The notes: generated by a model not told the origin, from the letters alone. A DNA stretch of 29,586 nucleotides from JAJPJX01 sp964568355 (GCA_964568355.1 CAZMRK010000543.1:1-29586), one strand, 5' to 3'. Positions 1 to 8,915 are shown, counted from the stretch's first letter. Translations and numbers: made by a program.

Positions 1-509
1 TGCGGATCATAACGGTTTACTTCAAGCAGCCCGAGAATCACGTAGCTGTGCACCCAGAGGTCCCACGTACGCTTTCCGGCGACGTTCGCAGACGTCATGC
101 GCGACTCGGCGGTGGGGGCGTAAGTACCGAGATATCCGTTGGGTTCCTGCCGGCTGACCAGGTAATCGGCCACCTGGCGGACGGCGGCGGCAAGCTGTTT
201 GTCGCCGGTGCGATATGCTGCGCGCGCAGCCGTGTAGAGCCACTTGCCGGCGTGCTCGCCGTTCCAGTCCCCGGCGAAGTTCCGGGAGGCTGCTTGCGCG
301 CTGAAGATCGCGATAGGCTCGCTCTTTGGCGACTGGATGAAGTGCTTCACCCGGCCCTGGCAACTCGCTTGCACCGCGGCTCCGAGAATGCCGCCGCCGA
401 GAGTCACTTGGTTCGGCGAGACGAGCTCGATCACCGGCGGGACCATTGCTTCCGGAGCCGCCCCGAAGGCGACTGCGGAAAGCAGAACACTGATCGCAAG
501 GGCTTTCAT
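1..509 (-). CDS. Secreted GH127/DUF1680-like glycosidase, N-terminal part
   Basis: This is the first 169 codons of a gene that runs off the left edge. The start ATG at 509-507 overlaps the stop of the transporter gene by 4 bases (ATGA), so the two are translationally coupled. The protein begins with a short signal peptide (MKALAISVLLSAVAFGAAPE), so it acts in the periplasm or outside. Around residues 79-130 it has GEHAGKWLYTAA and LVSRQEPNGYLGTY. These match the GEH-GKWL and Q-x-P-NGYL-Y pattern at the start of the (alpha/alpha)6 barrel of DUF1680/GH127 enzymes, whose known members remove beta-L-arabinofuranose. The catalytic cysteine/glutamate region lies outside the window, so activity cannot be judged. 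It is the last visible gene of an operon with ribokinase and a sugar-type transporter, which fits a pentofuranosidase role. The family call is reasonable; the substrate is inference. Confidence 0.72.
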   Translation of the reverse strand, partial: MKALAISVLLSAVAFGAAPEAMVPPVIELVSPNQVTLGGGILGAAVQASCQGRVKHFIQSPKSEPIAIFSAQAASRNFAGDWNGEHAGKWLYTAARAAYRTGDKQLAAAVRQVADYLVSRQEPNGYLGTYAPTAESRMTSANVAGKRTWDLWVHSYVILGLLEVNRYDP

Positions 510-1501
510 AGCGTGGCCAGCCCGATCAGCGCGAGACCGGAGGCATAGCCGGCGAACATCGCGGCAATCAACGGCGTGGTGCCGCGCGGGGCTCGAGCGA
601 ACTCCTTCCACACGAAGACGCCCCAAATGGCGGCAACCAGGGTGGCGCCTTGGCCGAGCGCGTAGGATATGGCCGGGCCGGCGACGCCAGAGGCGACCAC
701 ATTGAAGCTGAGCGCCAGCATCCAGATGATGCCGCCCAGGAATCCCAGCGAGTGCAGCCGCGTGCTGCCTTTGAAGTAATCCGAGTAGGTTACACGGCCG
801 GCGCGCATGAAGATGGTGTTCACCACCAGGTTGCTTGCCAGCAGCCCGGCGCCGAACAGCAGGAGCGCGGTATAGGGCGTCAACAGCCCGCTGCGAATCG
901 GCGAGGCGTTAAAGCCCGGCGAAATCGAGTGCGCGAGTTGGGGGTAGAAGAAACCCATCAGGCAGCCCGCGACCACGGCGAAGACCACACCCCGGGTCCA
1001 TCCGGAACTCGCCGAGCGGGGGAGCTTGCTATAGGCCACCGCCGAGACGATCATGGCTGCGACCACCAGCGCGACACCCAGGAACAGCAGGCTGGCATTG
1101 CCCTTCGGCGCCTGAAGGTAGGTAGCCACGGTACCGACCACCAGCGCCAGCCCCACCCCGACCGGAAAGGCTACCGACATCCCCGCAGCGTCGATGGCAA
1201 CCACCAGCAGAATATTGGAAATGTTGAACAGCACGCCGCTCAGAAAAGCACGCATCATCGGCGCGGCATCCGCCTGGCCGAGATTTTCGAACGCCCCCAT
1301 GCCGGCGGTTCCCATGCTGCCGAGGGTCAGCATCAGGATCACACCCAGCACAAAGACGCCGATCGAGTAGTCCCAATAATAGAGAGGAAACTGCCACTGG
1401 TCTTTTCCGGCCAGTTTCTGGGTGTTGGCCCAAGAGCCCCAGCCCAGCATGGTGATGATACAGAAGGCGATCGCCACTCCGAGGTGATCGACGACAAACA
1501 T
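506..1501 (-). CDS. DMT-superfamily ureide-permease/GRP-like sugar or nucleoside transporter
   Basis: The 331-residue protein has about ten hydrophobic helices in two repeated halves and almost no soluble part, the layout of drug/metabolite transporters of the glucose/ribose porter (GRP) and ureide permease group. Near the N-terminus it has GWGSWANTQKLAGKDQWQFPLYYWDYSIG, where the W-(P/F)-x-YYWDY stretch is typical of bacterial ureide-permease-like proteins. It should sit in the inner membrane. The start ATG at 1501 has an excellent AAGGAGG Shine-Dalgarno sequence 5 bases upstream. It follows the ribokinase gene by 25 bases and overlaps the glycosidase gene by 4 bases. From context it probably brings the sugar or nucleoside released by the secreted enzymes to the cytoplasmic ribokinase. 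Substrate is not readable from sequence. Confidence 0.75.
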   Translation of the reverse strand: MFVVDHLGVAIAFCIITMLGWGSWANTQKLAGKDQWQFPLYYWDYSIGVFVLGVILMLTLGSMGTAGMGAFENLGQADAAPMMRAFLSGVLFNISNILLVVAIDAAGMSVAFPVGVGLALVVGTVATYLQAPKGNASLLFLGVALVVAAMIVSAVAYSKLPRSASSGWTRGVVFAVVAGCLMGFFYPQLAHSISPGFNASPIRSGLLTPYTALLLFGAGLLASNLVVNTIFMRAGRVTYSDYFKGSTRLHSLGFLGGIIWMLALSFNVVASGVAGPAISYALGQGATLVAAIWGVFVWKEFARAPRGTTPLIAAMFAGYASGLALIGLATL

Positions 1502-1526
1502 GTAGCCTCCTTGATCCAGTTACCGG

Positions 1527-2471
1527 TCAGTGATCAGCCGACACGTCGCACGACATCATCTCCTCCGTCTCCGAGCGCGTGGGGACGGAGGTCTGCGCGC
1601 CGCGGCGGGTTACCGACAGGGCCGCGGCGGCATTGGCGAAGCGCAGGGCATCGGCCACCGTTCGGTCCTCCGAAAGGGCCACCGCAAGGGCCCCGTTGAA
1701 GACATCACCGGCCGCGGTTGTATCTTTGGGAACCACGCGAAAAGGCTCCGCATGCAACCGAAGCCGGCCATTGGAATAATAACTACCGAGCTCACCGAGT
1801 TTCAGGATGACAGCGCGCGGACCGATGGCGGCCAGGCGATCGGCTGCGGTCGCCGCCTCGGAAAGTTCGCGCACGGACCGGTCGGGCTCCCCGAGCAGCA
1901 TCAGTGCTTCGGTCTGGTTGGGGGTGAGAAAGTTGATTGTCTGCAGAAGACGGCTGGAGAGCGGACGGGCCGGCGCCGGGTCGAGAATCGTCGTAGCACC
2001 TCGTGTTCGCGCGTGCGCGAATGCGGCTTCCACGGTTTCCAGCGGAATCTCCAACTGAGCCAGGAGGAAATCGCGCTCCGTGAGGTCGGCCAGACTTGCC
2101 AGGGCGGTCTCGGGATCCAGCGTCGCGTTGGCGCCCGGCGAGATGACAATCGAGTTCTCTCCGTTCGGCAGCACGTAGATGCAGGCGCAACCGGTGGGGC
2201 GGGAAGCGACGCCGACGCGGCTGACATCCACGCCGGCGGCCCGCAGGCTTTCGACCAGTTGCGGTCCGAACGGGTCGTTGCCGACGTGCGCGACCATGCA
2301 AGTACGTCCACCCAACCGGCCTGCGGCGCAAGCCTGATTGGCACCCTTCCCGCCGGGAAACAGGGCGAGGTCGCTGCCGCTTATCGTCTCACCCTGGCGG
2401 GGCATCCGGCCCAGCGCGAACGCTAGATCCATGTTCGCGCTTCCCAGCACAAAAATCCGCCGTTGATTCAA
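1527..2471 (-). CDS. rbsK: Ribokinase (PfkB family)
   Basis: A 314-residue PfkB-type sugar kinase that transfers phosphate from ATP to ribose (or a close relative such as deoxyribose) in the cytoplasm. Visible signatures are the N-terminal substrate-binding segment GSANMD (10-15), the GGKGANQA motif (40-47), N-x-x-E in TPNQTEAL (Asn185, Glu188) and the C-terminal DTTAAGDVFNGAL motif (250-262) with Asp256 as catalytic base. Length is normal for the family. The start is TTG at 2471, preceded by a GAGGG sequence; no in-frame ATG lies close by. The gene is 20 bases after the ADP-ribosylglycohydrolase and 25 bases before the transporter. Its presence suggests that the locus finally yields free ribose or a similar pentose. 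Other PfkB sugars cannot be excluded. Confidence 0.88.
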   Translation of the reverse strand: MNQRRIFVLGSANMDLAFALGRMPRQGETISGSDLALFPGGKGANQACAAGRLGGRTCMVAHVGNDPFGPQLVESLRAAGVDVSRVGVASRPTGCACIYVLPNGENSIVISPGANATLDPETALASLADLTERDFLLAQLEIPLETVEAAFAHARTRGATTILDPAPARPLSSRLLQTINFLTPNQTEALMLLGEPDRSVRELSEAATAADRLAAIGPRAVILKLGELGSYYSNGRLRLHAEPFRVVPKDTTAAGDVFNGALAVALSEDRTVADALRFANAAAALSVTRRGAQTSVPTRSETEEMMSCDVSADH

Positions 2472-2491
2472 GATGGCACCCTCAGCCGCTG

Positions 2492-4045
2492 TTAGCGGAA
2501 TGTAATCAGGTCGTTGAGCGCGATCTTTGCGCCCTTCGAGTCGGCATACGGCTCACCGCGCACTACCAGGCGAACGGTATGCTTGCCGTTTTTCAACCCG
2601 AAGGCGTGCCACACGGCTTCTCCGGTCTTGGGGCGGTCTTCGTCGGGATATACGTCGATCGTGCGGTCCAGTTTTCCGTCGAGGTACACATCGGCCTTGC
2701 CGCCGTCCGGCAGATAAGGCCCACTGAGGACCGCGCCGGTCCCTTCGAATGTGATCGTCGCCTCGGCGTTCTTTTCGCTGGCGGTCCGGATCGGACTGGC
2801 GTTCCGGCCCTGCTGGGCTCCGGCGGTCCAGTTCCCCTGGAATGCCCATCGCGGATCGTTCACGGCGATGCGCTCGACCGGGGAACCGTAATCATCCCAA
2901 ACAGCCAGCTTGGCCGGCTTGGGGGCTTGCGTCTTGATGATGACCTTGTCGCCGTCCACGCGGCCCCCGGTGCGCGCGATCATAGCCAGGGCGCGCTTCT
3001 CGTTGCTCGCCACGATGGTGCGGAAGGAATAGTCGGTGTATTCGAACTTCTGGTCTGCAATGGCTGGGATACCCGATTTCCACTCGTCGGGGATGCGCTT
3101 GTAACCCATCATCACGCCGACGATTCCGGCAGCGCTGGACGGGTTGCAGTCGGAATCCTGGCCGCATCGTGTGCTGATGTTGATGGTTTTTCCGATGTCG
3201 CCGGCGCCATAGATCAAGCCGAGGGCGATGTAAGCGCCGTTGATCTTGGCGTCGATGTTAAACGGACGGAGGGCGCCTTCCGGACAGGGCTCTCGCTTGT
3301 TCCACTTTTCTTCGATGTTCTTCCAGACCGTGATCCAGTCGTTCGGGCTCTGCTTGGACCAGGCGAGCACGTCGCGGATCATCAATGCGTAGGGGCTCCT
3401 GGCCGGCAGACAGGCGATCCCGGCTTCAATAATCTTGCGCGGGTCCGTTTCGAAAAAGGCCTCCGCGTACATGCAGGAAACGAACATGCCGCCATAGATG
3501 CCGTCCCCGTAGTTCATGACGCGGCCGGCGCGCAGGGCGATCTCATTGGAAGCCTGCGGAAGCCCGGGCGTCATCATGCCGATGAAATCGGCTTCAATCT
3601 GAAAATCGATATCGTTGGCGTGTACGTTGTATTTCGGCGTGCCGGACAACGTTGCCGGTACCCCCCGCCTCAAGGCCCGCCGGGCGGCGAGGTTGGCGTG
3701 CCACAGGCGATACTTTGCATTTTTGAAGGCAGCGCCGAAGTCCTCCGATGTGGCGTCCAGGCCCTTATCGTCCAGTACCTGGGCGAACGTCATATCGACA
3801 TAAAGGTCGTCCTGCTCGAGCGCGTTGCTGACCCGTTCCGGCCGCCAGCCGGGAATCTTGTCTTCGGGGATGATGGCATTCCGGTAGCGAAACTCGGTGG
3901 GAGCGCCGTAGCTCACTCCGATCATCTGTCCCGCCCAGCCGCCTTCGATCTTGTCGCGGAGATCGGCGAGCGGGATCTCCCTGGTTCCGGGCGTCGCCGA
4001 CAGCGCGACGAGCGCGGTACATGCGAACAACATGATGCTGCGCAC
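2492..4045 (-). CDS. Secreted ADP-ribosylglycohydrolase-fold enzyme (paralogue 1)
   Basis: A 517-residue protein starting at GTG 4045, with a short hydrophobic N-terminal segment ending near residue 20 (probable signal peptide). Residues about 25-350 follow the ADP-ribosylglycohydrolase (DraG/ARH) plan: GGWAGQMIGVSYGAPTEF, then QDDLYVDM (Asp79-Asp80), HANDIDFQIEADF (142-154), MNYGDGIYGG, and GQDSDCNPSSAAG (Asp297, Asp299). The paired acidic motifs are the metal ligands in this family, but the usual Thr of DDT is Leu here and D-T-D-T is D-S-D-C. After about residue 370 comes an extra beta-rich domain with YLDGKLDRTIDVY and GKHTVRLVV, like carbohydrate-binding sandwiches of secreted glycosidases. 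It heads the operon and is preceded by a LacI operator. It probably cleaves an N- or O-ribofuranosyl bond outside the cytoplasm. It is clearly paralogous to the enzyme at 8997-10574. Confidence 0.85.
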   Translation of the reverse strand: MRSIMLFACTALVALSATPGTREIPLADLRDKIEGGWAGQMIGVSYGAPTEFRYRNAIIPEDKIPGWRPERVSNALEQDDLYVDMTFAQVLDDKGLDATSEDFGAAFKNAKYRLWHANLAARRALRRGVPATLSGTPKYNVHANDIDFQIEADFIGMMTPGLPQASNEIALRAGRVMNYGDGIYGGMFVSCMYAEAFFETDPRKIIEAGIACLPARSPYALMIRDVLAWSKQSPNDWITVWKNIEEKWNKREPCPEGALRPFNIDAKINGAYIALGLIYGAGDIGKTINISTRCGQDSDCNPSSAAGIVGVMMGYKRIPDEWKSGIPAIADQKFEYTDYSFRTIVASNEKRALAMIARTGGRVDGDKVIIKTQAPKPAKLAVWDDYGSPVERIAVNDPRWAFQGNWTAGAQQGRNASPIRTASEKNAEATITFEGTGAVLSGPYLPDGGKADVYLDGKLDRTIDVYPDEDRPKTGEAVWHAFGLKNGKHTVRLVVRGEPYADSKGAKIALNDLITFR

Positions 4046-4074
4046 GATGGTAGCCTTTCTGCTGAACCAGCCTA

Positions 4075-4088
4075 TTGAACCGATTCAA
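4075..4088. promoter_or_regulatory. LacI-family operator, left arm
   Basis: TTGAACCGATTCAA is an inverted repeat with TTGAA/TTCAA half-sites around a central CG, the typical form of a LacI/GalR-family operator. It lies about 5 to 18 bases downstream of the predicted start of the leftward transcript and matches the operator at 5335-5346 (shared form TGAAYCGRTTCA). The repressor gene starts 100 bases away. Confidence 0.75.
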
Positions 4089-4099
4089 ACCAGTCTCAC

Positions 4100-4126
4100 G
4101 TTATCATTCTCCACAATGGATGTCAA
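4100..4126 (-). promoter_or_regulatory. Promoter of the leftward ADPRH-rbsK-transporter operon
   Basis: On the minus strand a perfect -35 TTGACA (4126-4121) is followed after 15 bases by GATAAC (4105-4100) as -10. The spacer is short, but the predicted start falls just before the operator at 4075-4088, the same layout as the rightward promoter. Confidence 0.55.
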
Positions 4127-4132
4127 AGAGTA

Positions 4133-4161
4133 TTGCAGCGGCCATCGAAGGCGCTTACACT
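4133..4161 (+). promoter_or_regulatory. Possible lacI-type regulator promoter
   Basis: TTGCAG (4133-4138) and TACACT (4156-4161) are separated by 17 bases and would start a transcript about 20 bases before the ATG at 4190. The -35 match is only moderate. It does not overlap the operator, so the repressor may be made constitutively. Confidence 0.35.
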
Positions 4162-4189
4162 GGTCTCGGCGCGAGGTGACAACGATCGC

Positions 4190-5245
4190 ATGACAACAAT
4201 CAAGCAGGTCGCGCGGCACGCGGGGGTTTCGGTCGGCACGGTGTCGAATGTATTGTCCGGCAGTGTGTCGGTCAGCCCGGAGTTGCGCAGGCGGGTGACC
4301 GAAGCCATTCGGGAGCTCGACTATCATCCCAACTATGTTGCCCGCAGTCTCCGGGTCAAGGATACGAAAACGCTGGGGATGGTGATCTCGGACATTACGA
4401 ATCCGTTCTTTCCCCAAGTAGTGCGCGGGGCCGAGGATGCTGCCTTTGCGCACGACTACCTGTTGAACACCTTCAACACGGACGACCGCCTGGAACGCGA
4501 GCGGCAGGTGCTGGCGCTGCTGCGGTACCGGAGGGTGGACGGCCTGCTGCTGGTGGTGGCTCCCAACAACGGAGATATCGATCACATCCGCCGTACGCTG
4601 GATGCCGGTATCCCCATCGTCTGCCTGGATCGTATTCCCGCGGGCATCGCTCTCGATTCGGTCTCCGTGGATAACGTGAAGGGCGCGCAGATGTGCGTGC
4701 AGCACCTGATCATGAGGGGCCACACGCGGATCGCGATTGTAACCGGGTCGCTCGCGTTGCAGACGGCTCAGGACCGTCTGAAGGGCTACGAGCTGGCGCT
4801 GGAGGAAGCCGGAATCCAGCGGGATGCCGAGCTGGTCTACGAAGGCGACTTCCGCGAAGAGACGGGATACCGGATCGGAAAAGGCCTCCTGTTGCGGCAC
4901 CGCCGGCCCTCGGCCGTCTTTGTGTCGAACGGGATGATGACCATCGGATTTTTGCAGGCGCTCGAAGAGGTCGGCCTGAGCTGCCCCGACGATGTGGCGC
5001 TGGCCACGTTCGATGATCTGCCGGTGGCGGCCGTGTTTCGCCCGCACCTTACCTCGGTTGCCCAGCCGGGGTACCAGATCGGCTACCGCGGGGCGGATCT
5101 GCTCATTGAGCGGCTGCAGCAGAAGATCTCCGGGCGTAAGAAAATCAATATTTTGCTCGAACCTGAGCTGCGCATCCGGGAATCGACCGGACAGCCGCTC
5201 AAGGCGCGGCCGATCCGGGCCCAGGCCGGCCGGTCGCGGCGGTAA
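4190..5245 (+). CDS. LacI-family transcriptional repressor
   Basis: A 351-residue regulator. The start ATG at 4190 is chosen because the LacI helix-turn-helix should begin at once: MTTIKQVARHAGVSVGTVSNVLSG, followed by the hinge-helix region YHPNYVARSLRVKDT. Residues about 60-335 form the periplasmic-binding-protein-like sensor: LGMVISDITNPFFPQVVRGAEDAA, VDGLLLV, GIPIVCLDRIP, SVSVDNVKGAQMCVQHLI, and LATFDDLPVAAVFRPHLTSVAQPGYQIG at the end. All are typical of LacI/GalR sugar-responsive repressors. It sits between the left operon and the right receptor-enzyme pair, with one matching operator at each promoter, so it very probably represses both arms until a sugar ligand binds. The ligand is unknown; ribose or a ribosyl compound is a guess from the neighbours. 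Confidence 0.92.
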   Translation: MTTIKQVARHAGVSVGTVSNVLSGSVSVSPELRRRVTEAIRELDYHPNYVARSLRVKDTKTLGMVISDITNPFFPQVVRGAEDAAFAHDYLLNTFNTDDRLERERQVLALLRYRRVDGLLLVVAPNNGDIDHIRRTLDAGIPIVCLDRIPAGIALDSVSVDNVKGAQMCVQHLIMRGHTRIAIVTGSLALQTAQDRLKGYELALEEAGIQRDAELVYEGDFREETGYRIGKGLLLRHRRPSAVFVSNGMMTIGFLQALEEVGLSCPDDVALATFDDLPVAAVFRPHLTSVAQPGYQIGYRGADLLIERLQQKISGRKKINILLEPELRIRESTGQPLKARPIRAQAGRSRR

Positions 5246-5293
5246 TTCAGGCGCGTCTCCCACAGTTTTTTTTGTCTCCATGCCAGTACCGGC

Positions 5294-5322
5294 TTGACAC
5301 GGACAGCGACATGGCTTATACG
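5294..5322 (+). promoter_or_regulatory. Promoter of TonB receptor 1
   Basis: A perfect -35 TTGACA (5294-5299) and a -10 TATACG (5317-5322) are separated by 17 bases. The predicted start at about 5328-5330 lies just before the operator at 5335-5346. The leader to the ATG at 5413 is about 84 bases. Confidence 0.6.
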
Positions 5323-5334
5323 TTGAGTTGTTCG

Positions 5335-5346
5335 TGAATCGATTCA
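5335..5346. promoter_or_regulatory. LacI-family operator, right arm
   Basis: TGAATCGATTCA is a perfect 12-base palindrome with central CG, placed about 5 to 17 bases after the predicted transcript start. It matches the left-arm operator at 4075-4088, so both promoters appear to be blocked by the same repressor. Confidence 0.78.
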
Positions 5347-5412
5347 GCAGCCGGATAGCCCCGGGTCCTTCAGGGGTGCCACGCTATCCATGCTCCAAGG
5401 AGAGATGAGGTT

Positions 5413-8400
5413 ATGCGCACAGCAGCTAAGATCATCGTACTCGTTGCGGTGTCGACGATCTGTTTAATGGCGCAGGTCACGATCCAGGGCAAAATCGTGG
5501 GATTGGTGAGCGATCCCCAGAATGCCGTTATTCCTGGTGCCGAGGTCCTGCTACGGAATGTCGATACAGGAATTGAGGCGAGGACGGAGACGGGCACGGC
5601 GGGCGAGTATGTTTTCCCCAACCTGATCGCCGGCCGGTACCAGGTGACGGTGACCACGCCAGGCTTCAAACAAACCCAATCGCCGGTTTCCCAGTTGGAA
5701 AATGGCATCACCCTGCGAATCAATCTGATGCTCGAAGTTGGTGAGATCACCCAGCAGGTCACGATAGATGCCACGGTGCCGCTCGTACACACCGACGATG
5801 CGGATGTAAATACAGTGCTACAGAGCAAAGTTGTGGCCGACCTGCCCATTGTGGGCCGCAATTTCCTCAACTATGCCTCGGTGATGCCGCAGTTTAACAG
5901 CGGCACGGGGAGCACGACCCGGTCGAGCTGGGGACTCGCCAGCGCCACCATGCCCGGAGGAAAGACCTTCAATCTCGGCGGGACCGAGTACGGCGTCGGC
6001 TACTACGTAGATGGCGTAAATAATTCCGACAACTGGGTGGAAGGGCCGACGACCAACGTCAACATGGACGCTGTTCAGGAAGTGAAAGCGGACGTCGTGA
6101 ACTACTCGGCGGAGTACGGCCGGGACGTTGGCCAGTTGAGTATCACCACCAAGTCCGGCACGAACCAGTTGCACGGGACGGCGTACGACTACCGGCAGGT
6201 GAACGGGCTCAACGCGCGCGATCCGTACGACAAGTTCCTGGATCCGAACCGCGGCCGCGATGGCTGGCACCAGGATCAATACGGCTTTACCGCCGGTGGC
6301 CCGGTGTGGATCCCCAAGGTTTTCAACGGCAGGAATAAGGCGTTTTTCTTTACCAGTTGGGAGCGCCTGCGGCGGCGTGGCCAGAGCAGCTTTCTGGCCT
6401 ACACGCCTACGGAGGCCGAGCGGCAGGGCGATTTCAGCGAGTGGCTGCAACGCTATCCCGGCAATGCGTCCATGATCCTGTACGATCCCTATTCGTTCAA
6501 CGTGGAGACGCAGGAGCGCACGCCCTATCCGAACAACCACATTTCCAATGTGAATTCGAAGGCTGCCGACTATCTGTCGCATTTCCCGCTGCCGAACTAC
6601 ACGTCCACGGTCTCGTCGGAAATTGCGAACTATCGCGGCAGGGGCGCCACGGGAGTCAACAACGACAACTTTTCCGCCCGCCTGGACTACTGGATCACGG
6701 AACGCGACCGCATCTATTTCAAATACACGCGCGACACCGGGTCAAAGCTGAACCAGGCCGGTCTCATCCCGGACATGACGCTCGGAAACGGACCGGTGCA
6801 CAAGACCCAGGATTTCAGTTGGCACTGGACGCGGACGTTTACGCCGACCATGACCAACGAAGCGATCGTCGGCTATATGAAGGGCCGGAATCTCTCCGAG
6901 AGTCCCGACGTCATCAACAGGCTGATGAGCGTTTCTTGGTATACGGACCTGCTCAAGAACATCAGCGTGCCGAGCGGCGGGCTGACGGAGTTCGACAAAA
7001 ACCAATTGCAGGTCAAGAACGATTCCCTTTATGCCCTGTCGCTCGGCGATCCGTTCGGCTACCTGAGCACCGGGCCGGACGAGTATTGGTACCAAGTGGT
7101 CCCGCAGTTGCAGATCGCCGATCATGTGACCAAGATTTTCGGACGGCACACTCTGAAAGCGGGCTTCACCTACTTCCGGCGCGACGAGCGCGATAACGAC
7201 ATCATTCGCTCGGTCGGCTTCTATGGCGGCTACACGGGACGCGGCCCGAACGCGAATGATGGATCGGGCTGGAATTATCTGGCCGAGTTCATGACCGGCG
7301 CGGTGACCGACATGACCCAGCGCACCTATCTGAACGGCAATCAGGACGCGAGCCTCTACTTCCGGATGCCGGAATACGGAGCTTACTTCAACGACACGAT
7401 TCAGGTCACGCCAAAACTGACGATGAACCTCGGCCTGCGCTATGATCTGGCGCCCCAGGGGTACAGTGTGAACGACTACTGGGGAGTGCTGGACCAGAGC
7501 TACCCGGGATGGCGCCTGGCGATGCCCGGCCTCACTCCAGGCGTCAGCAACCCGCCGTTTGGGGCGGACAAGAACAATTTCGCGCCGCGCATCGGATTTG
7601 CCTATCGCCTGGGTGAGAAAACGGTTCTGCGGGGCGGGTACGGAATCTTCTACGAAACCGGGCGCTACAAGTTCATCGACCAGATGTTCTTTAATGCTCC
7701 CGGCTACGGTGGATCGTATTACAGCTCAGGTGATTACGCGGGCATCGCCGGGAAGGATCCGAACGAAGTGTATTTCACCCTGGACAACAGCTTCCCGGCT
7801 GCGTTGGGAATCGACAAAGGCGACTGGCCTATCCCGCTCGGGGAGAAGGGCGGTATCCTCAGCCCGCGGCAGAACGCGACGACCATCGACAAAGAGACGG
7901 CTACCAATCCCTACATGCACCGGTTCAGCTTCGACGTTCAGCGGAACCTGGGCAAGGATATGATGATCTCGCTGGGCTATGCGGGGTCCAGGGGCAGAGC
8001 TCTCTCGATGGCGTACGACTTGAACCTGCCGCCCGAGGGCATTTACATGAACAGCAACCAGTTCCAGCTTGCCAGACCGCTGTGCGTGGAGAACTCCGAG
8101 TGGTGTGACCGCTTCGGCTCCGTGCTCGCGATCCACCACAACGCGTACAACGACTACCACGCGATGACCCTGCGATTTGAGAAGAGGCTTTCGCATGGCC
8201 TGTCGGTTATGAGCCACTGGACCTGGTCGAAGATGACGGATATCACCTTCAACAATCAGGGCTATAGCAATACGTCCTCGATTGGCGGGCAATGGCACCT
8301 GGACTGGTCCCATGCGCCATCCGACGCCAACCATCCGCACCGCATCGTGGCGGTGGTCAGCTACGAGCTGCCCTTTTTCAGGGAGGCGAAGGGGTTCCAG

Positions 8401-8886
8401 CGATGGCTGCTGGCCGGCTGGCAGATGAACGTCGTCCCGACTTTCGAAAGCGGGCGATCCTACACCGTCACCAATGGCGTAACGAATAACCGCGACTATA
8501 TGGGGAACGTGCCCGTTCGAACAAGCGATGGGAATCTTGCCCGCGGAGACCGAACCTTCTGGCGCTATTTCGACACGGCGGCATTTGTCAATCCGCCGGA
8601 TGCCAACAAAGACGGCGTGGCCGACTACCGGGGCAACTCGGGACGGAATGTCATCCAGGGGCCCGGTATCAACAACTGGGACGCTTCGCTGTTCAAGAAG
8701 TTCTACGTGGCCGAGGACAAATCCTTCGAATTTCGCTGGGAGATGTTCAACGCGTTCAACCACGCCCAATGGTCTTCGATCGGCGTGACGAACGACGTGG
8801 CCACGAATCCGTTGAGCACGTTCGGCCGGATCACGGGTGGCCGCGAAGGCCGGCGAGTGCAGTTCGGGATGAAATTCCTCTTCTGA
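5413..8886 (+). CDS. TonB-dependent outer-membrane receptor, Oar type (receptor 1)
   Basis: An 1157-residue receptor for energy-driven import across the outer membrane. A signal peptide (about residues 1-20, ending CLMAQ) is followed by a carboxypeptidase-regulatory-like domain at about 23-105 (GLVSDPQNAVIPGAEVLLRN, GEYVFPNLIAGRYQVTV), then a plug with LPIVGRNFLNY and YYVDGVNNSDNW, and a long beta-barrel ending in FGMKFLF with the terminal Phe needed for barrel assembly. AAGGAGAG stands 8 bases before the ATG. No SusD-like gene is near. The gene is preceded by the LacI operator and followed after 110 bases by a secreted ADP-ribosylglycohydrolase, so it probably imports that enzyme's substrate or product. 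The receptor class is secure; the ligand is inference. Confidence 0.9.
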   Translation: MRTAAKIIVLVAVSTICLMAQVTIQGKIVGLVSDPQNAVIPGAEVLLRNVDTGIEARTETGTAGEYVFPNLIAGRYQVTVTTPGFKQTQSPVSQLENGITLRINLMLEVGEITQQVTIDATVPLVHTDDADVNTVLQSKVVADLPIVGRNFLNYASVMPQFNSGTGSTTRSSWGLASATMPGGKTFNLGGTEYGVGYYVDGVNNSDNWVEGPTTNVNMDAVQEVKADVVNYSAEYGRDVGQLSITTKSGTNQLHGTAYDYRQVNGLNARDPYDKFLDPNRGRDGWHQDQYGFTAGGPVWIPKVFNGRNKAFFFTSWERLRRRGQSSFLAYTPTEAERQGDFSEWLQRYPGNASMILYDPYSFNVETQERTPYPNNHISNVNSKAADYLSHFPLPNYTSTVSSEIANYRGRGATGVNNDNFSARLDYWITERDRIYFKYTRDTGSKLNQAGLIPDMTLGNGPVHKTQDFSWHWTRTFTPTMTNEAIVGYMKGRNLSESPDVINRLMSVSWYTDLLKNISVPSGGLTEFDKNQLQVKNDSLYALSLGDPFGYLSTGPDEYWYQVVPQLQIADHVTKIFGRHTLKAGFTYFRRDERDNDIIRSVGFYGGYTGRGPNANDGSGWNYLAEFMTGAVTDMTQRTYLNGNQDASLYFRMPEYGAYFNDTIQVTPKLTMNLGLRYDLAPQGYSVNDYWGVLDQSYPGWRLAMPGLTPGVSNPPFGADKNNFAPRIGFAYRLGEKTVLRGGYGIFYETGRYKFIDQMFFNAPGYGGSYYSSGDYAGIAGKDPNEVYFTLDNSFPAALGIDKGDWPIPLGEKGGILSPRQNATTIDKETATNPYMHRFSFDVQRNLGKDMMISLGYAGSRGRALSMAYDLNLPPEGIYMNSNQFQLARPLCVENSEWCDRFGSVLAIHHNAYNDYHAMTLRFEKRLSHGLSVMSHWTWSKMTDITFNNQGYSNTSSIGGQWHLDWSHAPSDANHPHRIVAVVSYELPFFREAKGFQRWLLAGWQMNVVPTFESGRSYTVTNGVTNNRDYMGNVPVRTSDGNLARGDRTFWRYFDTAAFVNPPDANKDGVADYRGNSGRNVIQGPGINNWDASLFKKFYVAEDKSFEFRWEMFNAFNHAQWSSIGVTNDVATNPLSTFGRITGGREGRRVQFGMKFLF

Positions 8887-8903
8887 CCAGTGCTCTGACT
8901 GAG

Positions 8904-8915
8904 TGATTCGGTTCG
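8904..8915. promoter_or_regulatory. Degenerate operator-like site
   Basis: TGATTCGGTTCG matches the LacI operator form TGAATCGATTCA at 9 of 12 positions and lies between receptor 1 and the second ADP-ribosylglycohydrolase. It has lost symmetry and no promoter is evident, so it may be chance. Confidence 0.2.

Noticed and set aside
2579..4078. A 499-codon plus-strand frame across the first ADP-ribosylglycohydrolase
   Set aside because: The minus strand shows conserved catalytic motifs and operon structure; the plus frame shows none and would run through the operator and promoter side of the locus.
5266..5273. A run of eight T after the LacI-family gene, as a possible terminator
   Set aside because: No stable hairpin directly precedes the run.
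4085..5281. A 398-codon minus-strand frame antisense to the LacI-family gene
   Set aside because: The plus strand encodes a textbook LacI helix-turn-helix and sensor domain; the minus product has no motif.
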